This document shows positions 51,934 to 52,628 of a stretch of 52,628 bases of DNA, one piece after another. This DNA comes from an uncultured Porphyromonadaceae bacterium (GTDB lineage Bacteria > Bacteroidota > Bacteroidia > Bacteroidales > Muribaculaceae): assembly GCA_947174995.1 (NCBI GenBank), contig CAMWLC010000015.1, positions 1-52,628 of the forward strand, written 5' to 3'. How positions within the stretch are numbered: position 1 is the stretch's first letter; each line of letters opens with the position of its first letter. Below the pieces are notes generated by a model. It did no database searches. It was not told the DNA's origin and saw only the letters and a list, made by a program, of their open reading frames with translations. A program made the position numbers and the translations under genes.

Positions 51934-52581
51934 ATGAAAAAGCTGATTATATTCGATCTCGACGGCACTCTGCTCAACACCATAGCCGACCTCGGCACCT
52001 CCTGCAACTACGCGCTGGAGCAGATGGGGTTTGCCACACATCCCATCTCGTCATACAACTACATGGTGGGCAACGGCATACGCAAGCTCATGGAGCGGGC
52101 GCAACCCGATGCCGACCCCAAGACGATAGATGAGCTTCTGGTGCATTTCCGCCATCATTATGACGAGCATTGCACGGATTCCACCACTCCCTATCCCGGA
52201 ATACCGGAACTCCTCGCGGAACTGACGGAGCGCGGTATAGCCGTGGCGGTGTCGACCAACAAGTATGAATCGGCCGCACGGCGCATAATAGCGCATTTCT
52301 TCCCCGACATACCCTTCGTGGCAGTAATGGGTCAGGTGGAGGATCGTCCCACGAAGCCCGACCCCTCCATTGACTTCGCCATCCTCCAGAAACACCCCAC
52401 TCCCAAGGCGCAGACCATGCACGTGGGGGATTCGGCCGTGGACATAGAGACGGCACGGCGCGCATGCGTGGACTCCGTCGGCGTGACATGGGGCTTCCGC
52501 CCCGTGTCGGAACTACGCAAGGCCTTCGCCGACCACCTCGTCAGCTCCCCATCCGAAATCCTTAATCTCGCCGTGAGATAG
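51934..52581 (+). CDS. HAD-family hydrolase, phosphoglycolate-phosphatase-like
   Basis: The protein has 215 residues. The HAD motif I FDLDGTLLNTIADL carries the nucleophilic Asp and the acid/base Asp two residues on. Motif II is VAVSTNKYE (Thr), motif III RPTKPDPSIDFAI (Lys), and motif IV HVGDSAVDIETARRA (Asp). A cap domain at about 15-80 matches the Gph group. It probably dephosphorylates 2-phosphoglycolate or a related small metabolite. It starts 39 bases after the OMP stop, and its own stop falls at the start of a 12-bp tandem repeat. Confidence 0.92.
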   Translation: MKKLIIFDLDGTLLNTIADLGTSCNYALEQMGFATHPISSYNYMVGNGIRKLMERAQPDADPKTIDELLVHFRHHYDEHCTDSTTPYPGIPELLAELTERGIAVAVSTNKYESAARRIIAHFFPDIPFVAVMGQVEDRPTKPDPSIDFAILQKHPTPKAQTMHVGDSAVDIETARRACVDSVGVTWGFRPVSELRKAFADHLVSSPSEILNLAVR

Positions 52582-52628
52582 CACATGAGATAGCACATGA
52601 GATAGCACATGAGATAGCACATGAGATA
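52577..52628. repeat. 12-bp tandem repeat running off the window
   Basis: GATAGCACATGA is repeated 4.3 times from 52577 to the window end without variation. The stop codon of the HAD gene lies in the first copy. The full array length cannot be seen. Confidence 0.95.

Overview
The window looks like a moderately GC-rich chromosome segment of a gut Bacteroidales bacterium, most likely of the Muribaculaceae type. The support is a fused MurF-alanine racemase, DUF3098 and DUF2851 proteins, short PorSS-like C-terminal tails, starts without Shine-Dalgarno sequences, and at least six promoters of the Bacteroidetes form TTTG/TTG-N18-20-TAnnTTTG. The family-level placement is inference.

Region 1 (about 1-28.8 kb, all minus strand) is a surface polysaccharide locus read from right to left. 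It opens with an unusual regulator (27312-28793): a degenerate tyrosine-recombinase-like half fused to a NusG-type NGN plus KOW half, placed where Bacteroides loci carry UpxY. A first block follows: flippase, polymerase, three glycosyltransferases and a TupA-type ATP-grasp protein. A good promoter at 20953-20984 then starts a second block: an alanine/saccharopine-dehydrogenase-like enzyme, a CapA-like protein, two more ATP-grasp proteins, a second flippase and second polymerase, three glycosyltransferases, acetyltransferases, the UDP-L-FucNAc set capE/capF/capG, a PglC-like initiating sugar transferase, a PglD-like acetyltransferase, an MBOAT/SGNH acylation pair, and a DegT (PglE-like) aminotransferase. 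Almost every junction is a few bases or an ATGA overlap. A 200-bp inverted-repeat element sits directly before the aminotransferase start.

Region 2 (29-33 kb, plus strand) holds two paralogous secreted multi-domain proteins with almost identical 3' ends. A third, larger paralogue lies at 45440-47860 on the minus strand. Modules are shuffled and duplicated among the three.

Region 3 (33-52.6 kb) is mostly housekeeping: murF-alr, surE, a glycosyltransferase, mtaB, ftsX, a DUF3098 protein, uppP, truB, queA, recO, rubrerythrin, a DUF2851/BamA-like open frame and a phosphoglycolate-phosphatase-like HAD protein. Its intergenic DNA is rich in structure: a probable 235-nt non-coding RNA (35671-35905), two copies of a compact promoter-conserved leader-terminator unit (near 43.4 and 45.3 kb), 9-bp tandem repeats, REP-like palindromes and several hairpins. 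I saw no tRNA, rRNA, CRISPR array or transposase gene.
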